Both the position numbers and the translations under genes were made by a program. The notes below the pieces were generated by a model, which did no database searches, was not told the DNA's origin, and worked only from the letters and a program-made list of their open reading frames with translations. Of a stretch of 64,000 nucleotides of DNA, positions 53,867-61,637 are shown piece after piece. Source of the DNA: Bacillota bacterium (lineage in GTDB: Bacteria > Bacillota > Negativicutes > Sporomusales > Sporomusaceae); assembly GCA_023443285.1 (NCBI GenBank), contig JAEZVB010000008.1, forward strand, positions 12,701 to 76,700. Reading direction: 5' to 3'. Numbering within the stretch: the first letter of the stretch is position 1; each line of letters starts with the position of its first letter.

Positions 53867-53951
53867 GGTGATAGTGACCGTGGGTGCGAGAAGGAATTTT
53901 CGTGCCAGTCATTGCGCGAAGGAAGTCCGGTAAGATGGGCTTCTTTTGTTT
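53867..53951 (+). ncRNA. Structured leader RNA, copy 1 (riboswitch candidate)
   Basis: First of three copies (others 55579 and 55747). A 10-pair stem GGUGCGAGAA / UUUUCGUGCC (53883-53892 with 53897-53906) is capped by GGAA, a GNRA tetraloop. The core AGTCATTGCGCGAAGGAAG follows (53907-53925), then a terminator GAAGTCC / GGGCTTC with TTTTGTTT (to 53951). The upstream arm GGTGATAGTGA (53867-53877) is present, but I see no pairing partner for it, unlike in copies 2 and 3. It precedes the E1-like gene at 54024 and probably controls it by termination. By context the ligand could be tungsten or molybdenum cofactor. Confidence 0.65.
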
Positions 53952-53970
53952 ACTTAGAGTACCGCCCCTG

Positions 53971-54008
53971 ATTACGCCAAAGCTGCAAGCCAAACTTGGT
54001 AATTTTTT
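53971..54008 (+). terminator. Weak second hairpin before the E1-like gene
   Basis: ATTA-CCAA (with a CG bulge) pairs with TTGGTAAT and a run of T follows. It could be a second terminator of the leader; the stem is weak and the SD of the next gene follows directly. Confidence 0.3.
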
Positions 54009-54023
54009 AGAGGAGGCATATTC

Positions 54024-55448
54024 GTGATACTTGAGAAGGAACAGATAAACAGGTATTTAAGGCATATTTTAATACCCGAGATAAGCGGGTCAGGACAAAA
54101 AAAACTGCTGGATTTGTCTGTGTTTATCTGTGGGGAAAGTGTAAACGACATTGCTAGTGCTATATACTACCTGGCCGCAGCAGGGGTTGGTCATATTAGA
54201 TACCTGTTAGCTGACTATTCGGGGAGTGACGAGCTTGCAGCCAACATACATGATTTGAATCAAGATGTAACCCTTGGAGCAGCAGATAACAGCAATGCTG
54301 ATTTGCGGATTTTTCTGGGAAGACCAGAGTTTATTATAAAAAAGCAAGGGCTGCTGACTGTCGATTTTGTACCTTCAGTAATAGTGCTATATAACGGCTG
54401 GCAGGGAGGCCTGCAGATTAGTAAAGACAGTGATTGTCTGCAGCACTTCTTAGCGCAGCTAGCTGAGGTGCCGGAAATAGCAGGCAGTCAGGAGCAAGAT
54501 AATACCGGGGAAGTGTTTGCGAACTGCGTTTGCGGCGCGCTATGCGTAGTGGAAGTTATAAAACTAGCACTTGAAATTGGCGGGGCGACAGATGGTTTTT
54601 TAGCCTTTGATCTGCTGGCAATGGAATTTTCAAAGGTTGCTAATGCAGAAATTGAAAATGCGTTACATCAGCTAGGTGCGCAAAAGCTGCCAACATGCCA
54701 AGCGACTGGTCTAGGCAGCAAAAAGGTGCTGATTGTGGGGACTGGGGGACTCGGATCTCCTGCCGCATATGCGCTTGCGTTAGCAGGTGTCGGCACAATT
54801 GGTCTAGTAGATTATGATACGGTTGAAATTAGCAATCTCAATCGTCAAATACTCCATGCAGTGTCAAGACTGGGCATGCCTAAGGTGGAATCGGCCGCGA
54901 TATTCTTAAAGAATGTAAAGCCAAGCCTTACTATTAATCGCTATAATACCAGTCTAAGTAAGGAGAATGTTGCTGAAATTATTGCCGGTTATGATATTGT
55001 CATTGACGCAGTCGACAATTTCCCGACCCGTTTTCTCCTAAATGATGCCTGCTATTTTTCTAACAAACCAATGATTGATGCTGGGGTAATCAGATTCGAT
55101 GGTACTGCCAGAACCATTTTACCCCAAGAAGGTCCGTGTTATCGCTGTACGCTCCCTGCTATTCCCGCGCCAGGCAGTGTGCCGTCTTGCTTTGAAACAG
55201 GTGTGCTTGGCCCAGTGCCGGGAATTATGGGGTTTATCCAAGCTGCGGAGGCGGTAAAATATGTATTGGATCAGGGAAGGCTGCTAACTGACAGAATGCT
55301 CTACTTTGATGGTCTGTTTGCTGATTTCATAAACATAAAGTTGCGCAAGAATGGTGAATGTCCGTTATGTGGCGCAAATCCTACTATTCGTAAACTCAAG
55401 GAATACGAATTTAGGTGCATGGATGAGGCTATAGATGAGAATAAGTGA
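54024..55448 (+). CDS. ThiF/MoeB-type E1-like protein, two halves
   Basis: A 474-residue protein. The E1 N-terminal motif RYLRHILIPEI..SGQKKLLD lies at residues 10-30, followed by a Rossmann-like half (31-220) with no ATP loop. The second half (234-450) is a complete adenylating domain: GTGGLG at 239-244, DNFPTR at 331-336, zinc ligands Cys372/Cys375 (CYRC) and Cys446/Cys449 (CPLC), and VPSCFETGVLG with Cys389. It should adenylate the C-terminal glycine of a MoaD/ThiS-type protein, and MoaD-like genes lie downstream of AOR. The start is GTG after GAGGAGG. The degenerate first half may be a scaffold or dimer partner. Confidence 0.85.
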   Translation: MILEKEQINRYLRHILIPEISGSGQKKLLDLSVFICGESVNDIASAIYYLAAAGVGHIRYLLADYSGSDELAANIHDLNQDVTLGAADNSNADLRIFLGRPEFIIKKQGLLTVDFVPSVIVLYNGWQGGLQISKDSDCLQHFLAQLAEVPEIAGSQEQDNTGEVFANCVCGALCVVEVIKLALEIGGATDGFLAFDLLAMEFSKVANAEIENALHQLGAQKLPTCQATGLGSKKVLIVGTGGLGSPAAYALALAGVGTIGLVDYDTVEISNLNRQILHAVSRLGMPKVESAAIFLKNVKPSLTINRYNTSLSKENVAEIIAGYDIVIDAVDNFPTRFLLNDACYFSNKPMIDAGVIRFDGTARTILPQEGPCYRCTLPAIPAPGSVPSCFETGVLGPVPGIMGFIQAAEAVKYVLDQGRLLTDRMLYFDGLFADFINIKLRKNGECPLCGANPTIRKLKEYEFRCMDEAIDENK

Positions 55449-55578
55449 GAATAGGTCTCTTATGATTCAGATAAATATTGTTTGTCCTTGATGAAAACAT
55501 TGAAAATTTATAAAGTTACTGCAATTCTAACAGGAATATCAAAATATATCGCGAATACATATTACTAAGAGTTCCGAG

Positions 55579-55681
55579 TTATTATCGCCAGAAAGGTGAT
55601 AATAAACGTGGGTACGATAAGGAATTTTCGTGCCAGCCATTGCGCAAAGGAAGTCCGTGAATACGGGCTTCTTTTGTTTTT
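55579..55681 (+). ncRNA. Structured leader RNA, copy 2 (riboswitch candidate)
   Basis: Stem A TTATTATCGCC / GGTGATAATAA (55579-55589 with 55595-55605), a 5-base linker, stem B GGTACGATAA / TTTTCGTGCC (55611-55620 with 55625-55634) with a GGAA tetraloop, core AGCCATTGCGCAAAGGAAG (55635-55653), and a terminator GAAGTCCG / CGGGCTTC followed by CTTTTGTTTTT. Compared with copy 1, the fourth pair of stem B changes from G-U to A-U. It is followed 65 bases on by copy 3 in tandem, both before the AOR gene. Confidence 0.7.
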
Positions 55682-55746
55682 GCGTAAGTTTTACGTGATT
55701 ATGCTCTACTATAAGGTTAGAGCGCAAATTCAATATTTGCTTCCGA

Positions 55747-55856
55747 TTTATTATTTCCTTCAGGGAAGTAATAAACATAAGGTACAATGAGTAATTATTG
55801 TGCCCGCCAATGCGCAAAGGAAGAGGTACTAATATTTTTTAGCGCCTCTTTTTTTA
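55747..55856 (+). ncRNA. Structured leader RNA, copy 3 (riboswitch candidate)
   Basis: Stem A TTTATTATTTCC / GGAAGTAATAAA (55747-55758 with 55764-55775), a 5-base linker, stem B GGTACAATGA / TTATTGTGCC with GTAA as the tetraloop (55781-55804), core CGCCAATGCGCAAAGGAAG (55805-55823), then AAGAGG / CCTCTT with a T run as terminator. Against copies 1 and 2, one stem-B pair changes from G-C to A-U and the loop stays GNRA, so structure is kept while sequence drifts. It ends 43 bases before the AOR start. Confidence 0.7.
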
Positions 55857-55898
55857 CATTCAAAAGTAATTAATATATTAAGTTAAGGAGGGTTTCGC

Positions 55899-57638
55899 GT
55901 GAATAATTTTATTCGTGTAAACATGACAACAAAAGAAGTTACAACGGTTGAGACTCCGGCGAAGTACGCAGGCATAGCAGGCCGGGCACTTACTTCCATT
56001 TTCGTGAATGATGAAGTTAAGCCAACCTGCCATCCACTGGGAAAGAACAACAAGATCATCTTTGCGCCAGGTTTCCTTAGCGGTACAAATGCTGCTCAGT
56101 CGGGGCGGATATCAGTAGGTGCCAAAAGCCCTTTGACCGGCACCATCAAGGAAAGCAACAGTGGCGGCAGTTTTTCCCAAAAATTAGCGAAAATGGGTAT
56201 AAAAGCACTGGTTATTGAGGGAATGCCAGCAGAAGACAAGTTCTATATCCTCAAAATTGATATGAATGGTGTAACCATTGAAGAGGCTCCCGCTGAAATT
56301 CTCGGCGGTTGTGGCAATTATGAAGCAATTAAAATCTTAAATGCAAAGTATGGTGACAAAGTTGGTATTGCCTTGGCCGGGCCAGCTGGTGAATACCGGT
56401 TGCCTACTGCCAATATTTCCTTTAAAGATCCTGAAGGTAATATCCGTAGTGCCGGACGGGGCGGTCTGGGTGCGGTACTGGGTTCCAAAAAGGTAAAAGC
56501 GCTGGTAATTGATGATGCCGGTGCACCAGGCGTTACTATTGCCAAACCGGAAGAATTCAAGGCCGCAGCCAAAGCTTTTGCCAAGGCGCTGACTACACAT
56601 CCGGTTACTGGTCAAGCGTTACCGGCATATGGTACAGACGTTTTGATTAACATCATAAATGAAGCCGGTGGTCTGCCTGCTAAGAACTTTACTTCTGGCC
56701 GTATCGACTGGAATGACAAGTTCTCTGGTGAAACCTTGAATGCCACAATTACTGAACGTGGCGGCGATGGCAAAGTATCCCACGGCTGCCATGCTGGCTG
56801 CATCATTCGTTGTTCACAGTGGTATCCGGACAAGAACGGCAAATATATTACAAGTGGTTTTGAGTATGAGACTGTATGGGCACTAGGCGCTGACGCAGGT
56901 ATTAAAGACTTGGATGACATTGCTTATTTAGACCGCGCTATGGACGATGTCGGTGTAGATTCTATCGATGTTTCTGTTGCCATAGCCACTGCGATGGAAG
57001 GCGGCTTGTTGCCATGGGGTGATGGCAAGGCTGCGTTGGCGGCTGTTAAAGAAATTGCTACCCCTACTCCGTTAGCCCGGATACTTGCTGGTGGTACAGC
57101 GATTGTTGGCAAGGTTTGCGGTTTGTTCCGTGTACCTGTTGTTAAAGATCAGGCAATTCCGGCCTATGATCCGCGAACGATTAAAGGTATTGGCTTGACT
57201 TATGCCACTACACCGATGGGCGCCGATCATACCTCCGGTTACTGTATTGCTACCAACATCTTGAAAGTTGGCGGATATGTAGATCCTCTTAAAAAGGAAG
57301 GGCAAATAGAGCTTTCGCGCAATCTGCAAATTGCAACAGCTGCTGTGGATAGTACCGGCATGTGTTTATTCATTGCTTTTGCGATTCTGGATATTCCGGA
57401 GGGCTTCAATGCTTTGGTTGATATGATTAATGCCCGGTATGATCTGTCACTGACTGCCGACGATGTGACTGAATTAGGGAAAGCTGTACTTAAAGCGGAA
57501 CGCGCCTTCAATGCCGCTGCCGGTTTCACCAACCAACATGACCGCTTGCCTGAATTCTTTGAGTATGAACCTTGTGCGCCGCATAATGTGGTTTGGGATT
57601 TCACACCGGAAGAAATCGACGAAGTGTTTAACTTCTAA
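55899..57638 (+). CDS. Aldehyde ferredoxin oxidoreductase family protein
   Basis: A 579-residue AOR-family enzyme, normally a tungstopterin and 4Fe-4S protein oxidising aldehydes to acids with ferredoxin. Visible: N-terminal barrel with GRALTSIFVND, LTGTIKESNSGGSF, SAGRGGLGAVLGSKKVKAL, the cluster motif Cys-X3-Cys-X3-Cys (HGCHAGCIIRC, about residue 303) and a fourth Cys in STGMCLFIAF. Cytoplasmic. The start is GTG at 55899 behind AAGGAGGG. Two tandem structured RNAs lie in its leader; MoaD-like genes and the E1-like protein flank it, fitting cofactor supply. It is somewhat shorter than the archaeal enzymes but no key block is missing. Confidence 0.88.
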   Translation: MNNFIRVNMTTKEVTTVETPAKYAGIAGRALTSIFVNDEVKPTCHPLGKNNKIIFAPGFLSGTNAAQSGRISVGAKSPLTGTIKESNSGGSFSQKLAKMGIKALVIEGMPAEDKFYILKIDMNGVTIEEAPAEILGGCGNYEAIKILNAKYGDKVGIALAGPAGEYRLPTANISFKDPEGNIRSAGRGGLGAVLGSKKVKALVIDDAGAPGVTIAKPEEFKAAAKAFAKALTTHPVTGQALPAYGTDVLINIINEAGGLPAKNFTSGRIDWNDKFSGETLNATITERGGDGKVSHGCHAGCIIRCSQWYPDKNGKYITSGFEYETVWALGADAGIKDLDDIAYLDRAMDDVGVDSIDVSVAIATAMEGGLLPWGDGKAALAAVKEIATPTPLARILAGGTAIVGKVCGLFRVPVVKDQAIPAYDPRTIKGIGLTYATTPMGADHTSGYCIATNILKVGGYVDPLKKEGQIELSRNLQIATAAVDSTGMCLFIAFAILDIPEGFNALVDMINARYDLSLTADDVTELGKAVLKAERAFNAAAGFTNQHDRLPEFFEYEPCAPHNVVWDFTPEEIDEVFNF

Positions 57639-57645
57639 ATTGTGT

Positions 57646-57674
57646 AAAGCCGGGCTAATGCCCGGCTTTGTAAT
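57646..57674 (+). terminator. Intrinsic terminator after AOR
   Basis: AAAGCCGGGC pairs perfectly with GCCCGGCTTT over TAAT; a weak T tail follows. Partial read-through could still express the MoaD genes. Confidence 0.75.
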
Positions 57675-57727
57675 TTACTCTAGATGTTTGCTGGTGTTTA
57701 GCTTACAATATGTATAGGGGGGATTGC

Positions 57728-57964
57728 ATGGCAGTAGAAGTACGTTTGTATGCTACATTGCGGCGGTATACTCCGGCAAGTCCAAATGGAGTAATAACCG
57801 TAGAGGTGACTGAGGGAATTACCGTGCTTGAGCTAGTGAAACAATTGGGAATTGATCAGACAGAGATTCACTTGATTATGATAAATGGCATCGGGTGTGA
57901 ACTTGGACAGACAGTAAATCCTGGTGACAGGGTTGGTTTGTTTCCGCCAGTAGGTGGGGGTTAG
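57728..57964 (+). CDS. MoaD/ThiS-family sulfur carrier
   Basis: A 78-residue ubiquitin-fold protein ending in VGGG, with the carrier Gly-Gly. The ATG at 57728 follows ATAGGGGGG and is chosen over an ATG at 57710, which lies before that site. Typical signature: GDRVGLFPPVGGG at the C-terminus and VLELVKQLGI in the middle. It would be adenylated by the E1-like protein at 54024 and supply sulfur for pterin cofactor assembly. Which step it serves is not shown. Confidence 0.82.
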   Translation: MAVEVRLYATLRRYTPASPNGVITVEVTEGITVLELVKQLGIDQTEIHLIMINGIGCELGQTVNPGDRVGLFPPVGGG

Positions 57965-57993
57965 TCTAACTAAGATTACAAGGGGGGATATAA

Positions 57994-58338
57994 ATGCCAG
58001 AACAAGCTAAGGAAACCATCGAAGTACGGGGATTTCTTCATTTGTACAAGTTTTTTAAGGATAAAAATTGGCCGATTCCATTAACCCTTGAGCTTGAAGC
58101 GCCTATTACAGGAACTAAGCTGGCCGAGAAACTGGAGATTCCCTTGGATGAGATTGAAATAGTTTTTGTAAATGGTTTTGCCCAGTCTTTGGATTATGAT
58201 ATTCAGCCAGGCGACAGGGTCGCTTTCGTGCCACCAGGCTGTCCGGGTCCCTATCGGATGGCGTTAGGTTTTTATTCGAAAAACCAAACAAATAAATTCA
58301 ATTTTGTTCGGAAGGAGCCAGGATCCGAGGAAAACTAA
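57994..58338 (+). CDS. MoaD-like protein without terminal Gly-Gly
   Basis: A 114-residue protein with a ubiquitin-like fold (LHLYKFFKDKNWPIPLTLEL, GDRVAFVPPGCPGP). Where MoaD ends in Gly-Gly this protein runs on (PYRMALGFYSKN..) for about 30 residues, so it is unlikely to carry sulfur on its terminus unless cut. It may be a stable subunit of the AOR system or of the pterin synthase. It follows the MoaD gene by 29 bases with AAGGGGGG before the ATG, so it is part of the same unit. The role is open. Confidence 0.6.
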   Translation: MPEQAKETIEVRGFLHLYKFFKDKNWPIPLTLELEAPITGTKLAEKLEIPLDEIEIVFVNGFAQSLDYDIQPGDRVAFVPPGCPGPYRMALGFYSKNQTNKFNFVRKEPGSEEN

Positions 58339-58549
58339 CAGCAGTAGGCGCATGATATATGCCAACTCAGGTGCAATAATTGGAATGTCAGTCGCGTTTT
58401 TCTAACATTCAGTAAATTTGGTTTGCCTATTTGCAGCAATTCTTATATAGTTATTTTGGGACATATTGTGGATAAAAGTAACTTGCTGATTATCTACAAC
58501 GTATCATCCTCTACCCTGTGCGGGAAAGATTTTGAAAGCAGGTGTATAA

Positions 58550-58885
58550 ATGAGCGAGCGGTTTGACGGTGTATACTCCAGCCTCCAGGAAATTTTGGAA
58601 AATACTCTTGGGCGTCAGGTACAAGTATTCGGTAAACTGCAGGGACATGATGATACTAGAATTTTAGAACAGTACGAACTAAAAAAGGATGATAGCAGTC
58701 ATTCGCTGCAAGTAGAACTTCAGTTTAGGGATTCTTCGTGTTGCCATTTTGAGAGGGTAATAGCCGCCACAATAGATTGGGGCTATTTGCGAAAACGTGG
58801 TACACCGTTGGTTTGGCTGTATGATGATGGAGAGAATAGTGCTTCTTATAGAATTTTGTTTGATATGAAGCATAACTGTTGTTGA
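58550..58885 (+). CDS. Small protein of unknown function
   Basis: A 111-residue protein ending in CC and with a central CC pair (DSSCCHFERV). No signal peptide, membrane helix or known domain is seen. The pattern RVIAATIDWGYLRKRGTPLVWLYDDG suggests a globular alpha/beta fold. The ATG lies 5 bases behind an AGCAGGTG site. The preceding 211 bases show only a weak hairpin. It ends at a strong terminator and so seems monocistronic. Confidence 0.55.
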   Translation: MSERFDGVYSSLQEILENTLGRQVQVFGKLQGHDDTRILEQYELKKDDSSHSLQVELQFRDSSCCHFERVIAATIDWGYLRKRGTPLVWLYDDGENSASYRILFDMKHNCC

Positions 58886-58912
58886 CAATAAACATAAGCT
58901 TTTTTGTACTTT

Positions 58913-58948
58913 AAAACCCGCTTAAGACTTAGTGCTTGAGCGGGTTTT
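58913..58948. terminator. Intrinsic terminator between convergent genes
   Basis: AAAACCCGCT pairs with AGCGGGTTTT, extended inside by AAG and CTT; AT flanks allow use by the small gene and by ppnP. Confidence 0.8.
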
Positions 58949-58981
58949 AGACTGTATAATATGCAGCTTTTGGCTCAGTTT

Positions 58982-59299
58982 CTATTTTTCAATATAAGAG
59001 CAGCAGTAATCAGCCACTGTTGGTACTTTAAGCTGGAAGCGCGACTGGGCAGGAACTTGGAAGCTGTCTCCGGTCTTGTATGTAACCCAGTTGGTTTGGC
59101 CTGGCAATAATACGGTCATTTCACCGGCCAAAATCTCCATTATCTCGGCTGCGGCTGTACCAAATTCATATTCACCCGGGAGCATAATTCCTAGCGTTTT
59201 TTTGCTGCCATCAGACAGAATCACGGTGCGGCTTGTTACCTTACCCTCGAAGTATATGTTGGCTTGCTTTATAACCGTGGCGTTTTCAAATTGTCCCAT
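58982..59299 (-). CDS. ppnP: Pyrimidine/purine nucleoside phosphorylase PpnP
   Basis: A 105-residue cupin of the PpnP (DUF1255) family, which phosphorolyses several nucleosides to base and pentose 1-phosphate. Signature blocks: FEGKVTSRTVILSDGSKKTLGI, the metal-free cupin core EYEFGTAAAEIMEILAGEM and the tail VPAQSRFQLKV. Family length is about 95-105. SD AGGAGG lies before the ATG on the minus strand. It stands alone between two plus-strand genes. Confidence 0.88.
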   Translation of the reverse strand: MGQFENATVIKQANIYFEGKVTSRTVILSDGSKKTLGIMLPGEYEFGTAAAEIMEILAGEMTVLLPGQTNWVTYKTGDSFQVPAQSRFQLKVPTVADYCCSYIEK

Positions 59300-59573
59300 A
59301 ATTTACTCCTCCTGTTAGATAATGTATAGATGCTATTATAATGTAAAATAAGCCTTTAGTAAAATAAATATCGGAAACGAGTGCAAATATTTCTGTTCGA
59401 ATATTATATAGCTTAACAGATTCTGATAAGATCATGTTTGGTTCAATAAAGGGCATAAGAAGAGGATAATTAAACTGTGATATAGAATTTTCTGTGAAAT
59501 AAAGCAAGATATTTTCTGCATGCTTTCAGGGGAAAGCAATTGATTAGACTTTAAGTAACAGGAGGTGAATGCT

Positions 59574-59771
59574 ATGCCGATCATTACCATTGAGGCCGGG
59601 CAAATGAATAAAGAACAAAAAGAGGCGTTAATTCAAAAATTTACTGCAGCAGCCAGTGATGTTTTACAGCTGCCGGAACAGGCCTTTGTCGTTGTTCTTA
59701 AAGAGAATAATCCCGATAACATTGGAACCGGAGGAAAGATGTTAAGCAAGGTAATCGCGGAAAGAAGCTAA
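59574..59771 (+). CDS. 4-oxalocrotonate tautomerase-family protein
   Basis: A 65-residue tautomerase with the family start MPIITIEAG; after Met removal Pro1 is the catalytic base. The ATG at 59574 is chosen over GTG 59565 because GGAGGTG precedes it and the Pro must follow the Met. Family members act on small keto-enol substrates; the substrate is unknown. A Crp/Fnr regulator gene starts 33 bases downstream. No degradation pathway genes are nearby. Confidence 0.82.
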   Translation: MPIITIEAGQMNKEQKEALIQKFTAAASDVLQLPEQAFVVVLKENNPDNIGTGGKMLSKVIAERS

Positions 59772-59803
59772 AAATCGAGAAGGGCAACCATGTTGGTGAT
59801 ACT

Positions 59804-60496
59804 ATGAAGGTAAATATGCATGAGGCAGTAGCGCTGGTGGAAGTATTCCAGCAAGCAACTGCTAATTCTATCCGGGACTTGGCTGGCTGTGGCAGCATGC
59901 GCCGCTTGGCTAAGGGGGAGCATTTATTTTTCGATAAAGAGCCGGTTGAGATGCTTTATATTGTTATCAGCGGCCTTGTTACGCTTTATACGATTGATTC
60001 TCAGGGCGAGAAAAAGGTTGTTTTTATATTAGATAAAGGAAAACTGATCAATGAAGTGATTTTGCAAGGGGGAACCGATTCTATCAATTGCGAAGCTTTT
60101 GATGATGCGCAAATTCTTTGTTTCGATAAGCAGGATTTTCTGCGGATAATGAAGCGTGATTTCGCGCTTGCCAAAGGCGTGCTGGATTCGCTCGCAATCA
60201 AGGTTAGGCGACTTTACCGGCAATTGAAGAATACCCCCAGCTCGGTTCGCAGTGATAAACGGATTGCCGCTAAGCTGTGGAAACTCTCCAGAGATTATGG
60301 AATCCCTTATGAGAACGGTACCAAAATAAATATGGATTTGAGTATTACTTATCTTGCAGACATGTTGGGTTCCAGGCGCGAAACCGTTTCGCGCCAGCTA
60401 AAGGCATTAGCCGTGCAAGGCTTGATTCGGATCGAGGATGGCCAAATGGTTATCCCAGACCGGGATAACCTTTCCAGCTATTTTAAGCTGTCGTGA
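59804..60496 (+). CDS. Crp/Fnr-family transcriptional regulator
   Basis: A 230-residue regulator with an N-terminal cNMP-binding-like beta barrel (about 20-130; KGEHLFFDKEPVEMLYIVISG) and a C-terminal winged helix with SITYLADMLGSRRETVSRQLKAL. It lacks the N-terminal cysteine set of FNR, so direct oxygen sensing by a cluster is unlikely; cyclic nucleotides, haem or other ligands remain possible. It lies upstream of asrABC in the same direction and is separated from them by a terminator, so it may control that operon. A half-site like TTTTGTCACAAA at about 60563 could be its target. Confidence 0.85.
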   Translation: MKVNMHEAVALVEVFQQATANSIRDLAGCGSMRRLAKGEHLFFDKEPVEMLYIVISGLVTLYTIDSQGEKKVVFILDKGKLINEVILQGGTDSINCEAFDDAQILCFDKQDFLRIMKRDFALAKGVLDSLAIKVRRLYRQLKNTPSSVRSDKRIAAKLWKLSRDYGIPYENGTKINMDLSITYLADMLGSRRETVSRQLKALAVQGLIRIEDGQMVIPDRDNLSSYFKLS

Positions 60497-60519
60497 TTTC
60501 AGTCACGGCGGCTTTTTTT
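60486..60519 (+). terminator. Intrinsic terminator after the Crp/Fnr gene
   Basis: AGCTGTCGTGA pairs with TCACGGCGGCT (two wobbles) and seven T follow. The stop codon of the gene lies in the left arm. Confidence 0.8.
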
Positions 60520-60611
60520 ATCGCGCTTTACAATAAATTTATAATCGTAGCAAAATATAAACTTTTGTCACAAATCGTACTACACCAATCTAAAAAGAAA
60601 GAGGTGTAAAC

Positions 60612-61637
60612 ATGGGCTATTGTTTGGCCGAAAAGGGATTTAATCAGGTATTACAGGATCTTTCCCAAGATTATGCTGTTTATGCTCCCAAACTGTTTAA
60701 GGATGGGGGTAGCTTCTCCGATACCGATCGTATTCGTTACGGGGAAATTCATACTGTTGAAGAAATTGTTTTTGACCGCAAGGCAGAGTATTCTTTTAAA
60801 GAAGTATTGTTACCATTGTCGCAAACGTTGTTCTTCTTTACCGAAGATACGGTAAAGGAGGCGGATGCTCCGAAAAAGGGAGCAGTTATCTTCTTGCGCA
60901 GTTGTGATTTACACGCAATGAAGCGCCTTGATACTATTTATCTTAAAAATGGCAGTGAAGATTACTATTATAAGCGGTTACGAGACAAAGTGAAGTTTGT
61001 ATTGATTGGCTGTCAGCAATCGTTTACAAATTGTTTCTGTGTCGACATGGGAACAAACCAAACTGATGATTATGATGCTTACTGTGAAATAAGAAACGGC
61101 AAATTTTATGTGGATAATCATAATGCAGAATGGGAGGCAATACTTGCTGCTCACAGTACCGAAACACTTGCAGTAATGCCTTCATTTGTAACACAAAATG
61201 AAATTCGTGTTGAGATTCCAGACGGGGTTACGTTAGATGTCATGCACGCTACCATGTGGAACGAGTATGACAGCCGGTGCATAAATTGCGGTCGCTGCAA
61301 TTTCGTTTGTCCTACCTGTACCTGCTTTACCATGCAGGATATATTCTACACTGATAACGGCAAAGTTGGCGAAAGACGCCGAGTATGGGCAGCTTGCATG
61401 GTCGACGGCTTTACTGATGTTGCCGGCGGCGGTTGTTACCGCAAGCAAAATGGACAGAGAATGCGTTTTAAGGTGATGCATAAAGTGTATGATTACAAAA
61501 AACGTAACGGCTATCATATGTGTGTGGGCTGTGGGCGTTGTGACGATATCTGCCCGGAGTATATTTCTTTTTCCAATTCGATAAATAAATTGGCTGATGC
61601 GATTGGGGAGGTGGCTGTTCATGCTGACAACAAATGA
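60612..61637 (+). CDS. asrA: Anaerobic sulfite reductase subunit A
   Basis: A 341-residue iron-sulfur subunit of the Asr sulfite reductase. It has two ferredoxin-type cluster motifs, CINCGRCNFVCPTCTC near residue 219 and CVGCGRCDDICP near 302. The N-terminal two thirds match the AsrA-type domain (FFLRSCDLHAMKRLDTIYLKNG and IGCQQSFTNCFCVDMG). It passes electrons from ferredoxin or NADH-derived carriers to AsrC. SD AAGAGGTG precedes the ATG. It overlaps asrB by 17 bases. Confidence 0.93.
   Translation: MGYCLAEKGFNQVLQDLSQDYAVYAPKLFKDGGSFSDTDRIRYGEIHTVEEIVFDRKAEYSFKEVLLPLSQTLFFFTEDTVKEADAPKKGAVIFLRSCDLHAMKRLDTIYLKNGSEDYYYKRLRDKVKFVLIGCQQSFTNCFCVDMGTNQTDDYDAYCEIRNGKFYVDNHNAEWEAILAAHSTETLAVMPSFVTQNEIRVEIPDGVTLDVMHATMWNEYDSRCINCGRCNFVCPTCTCFTMQDIFYTDNGKVGERRRVWAACMVDGFTDVAGGGCYRKQNGQRMRFKVMHKVYDYKKRNGYHMCVGCGRCDDICPEYISFSNSINKLADAIGEVAVHADNK

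Noticed and set aside
53971..53982. Stretch ATTACGCCAA similar to the lacZ-alpha/polylinker region of common cloning vectors.
   Set aside because: Only about a dozen bases agree and the flanks do not match a vector; it forms part of a weak hairpin before the E1-like gene.
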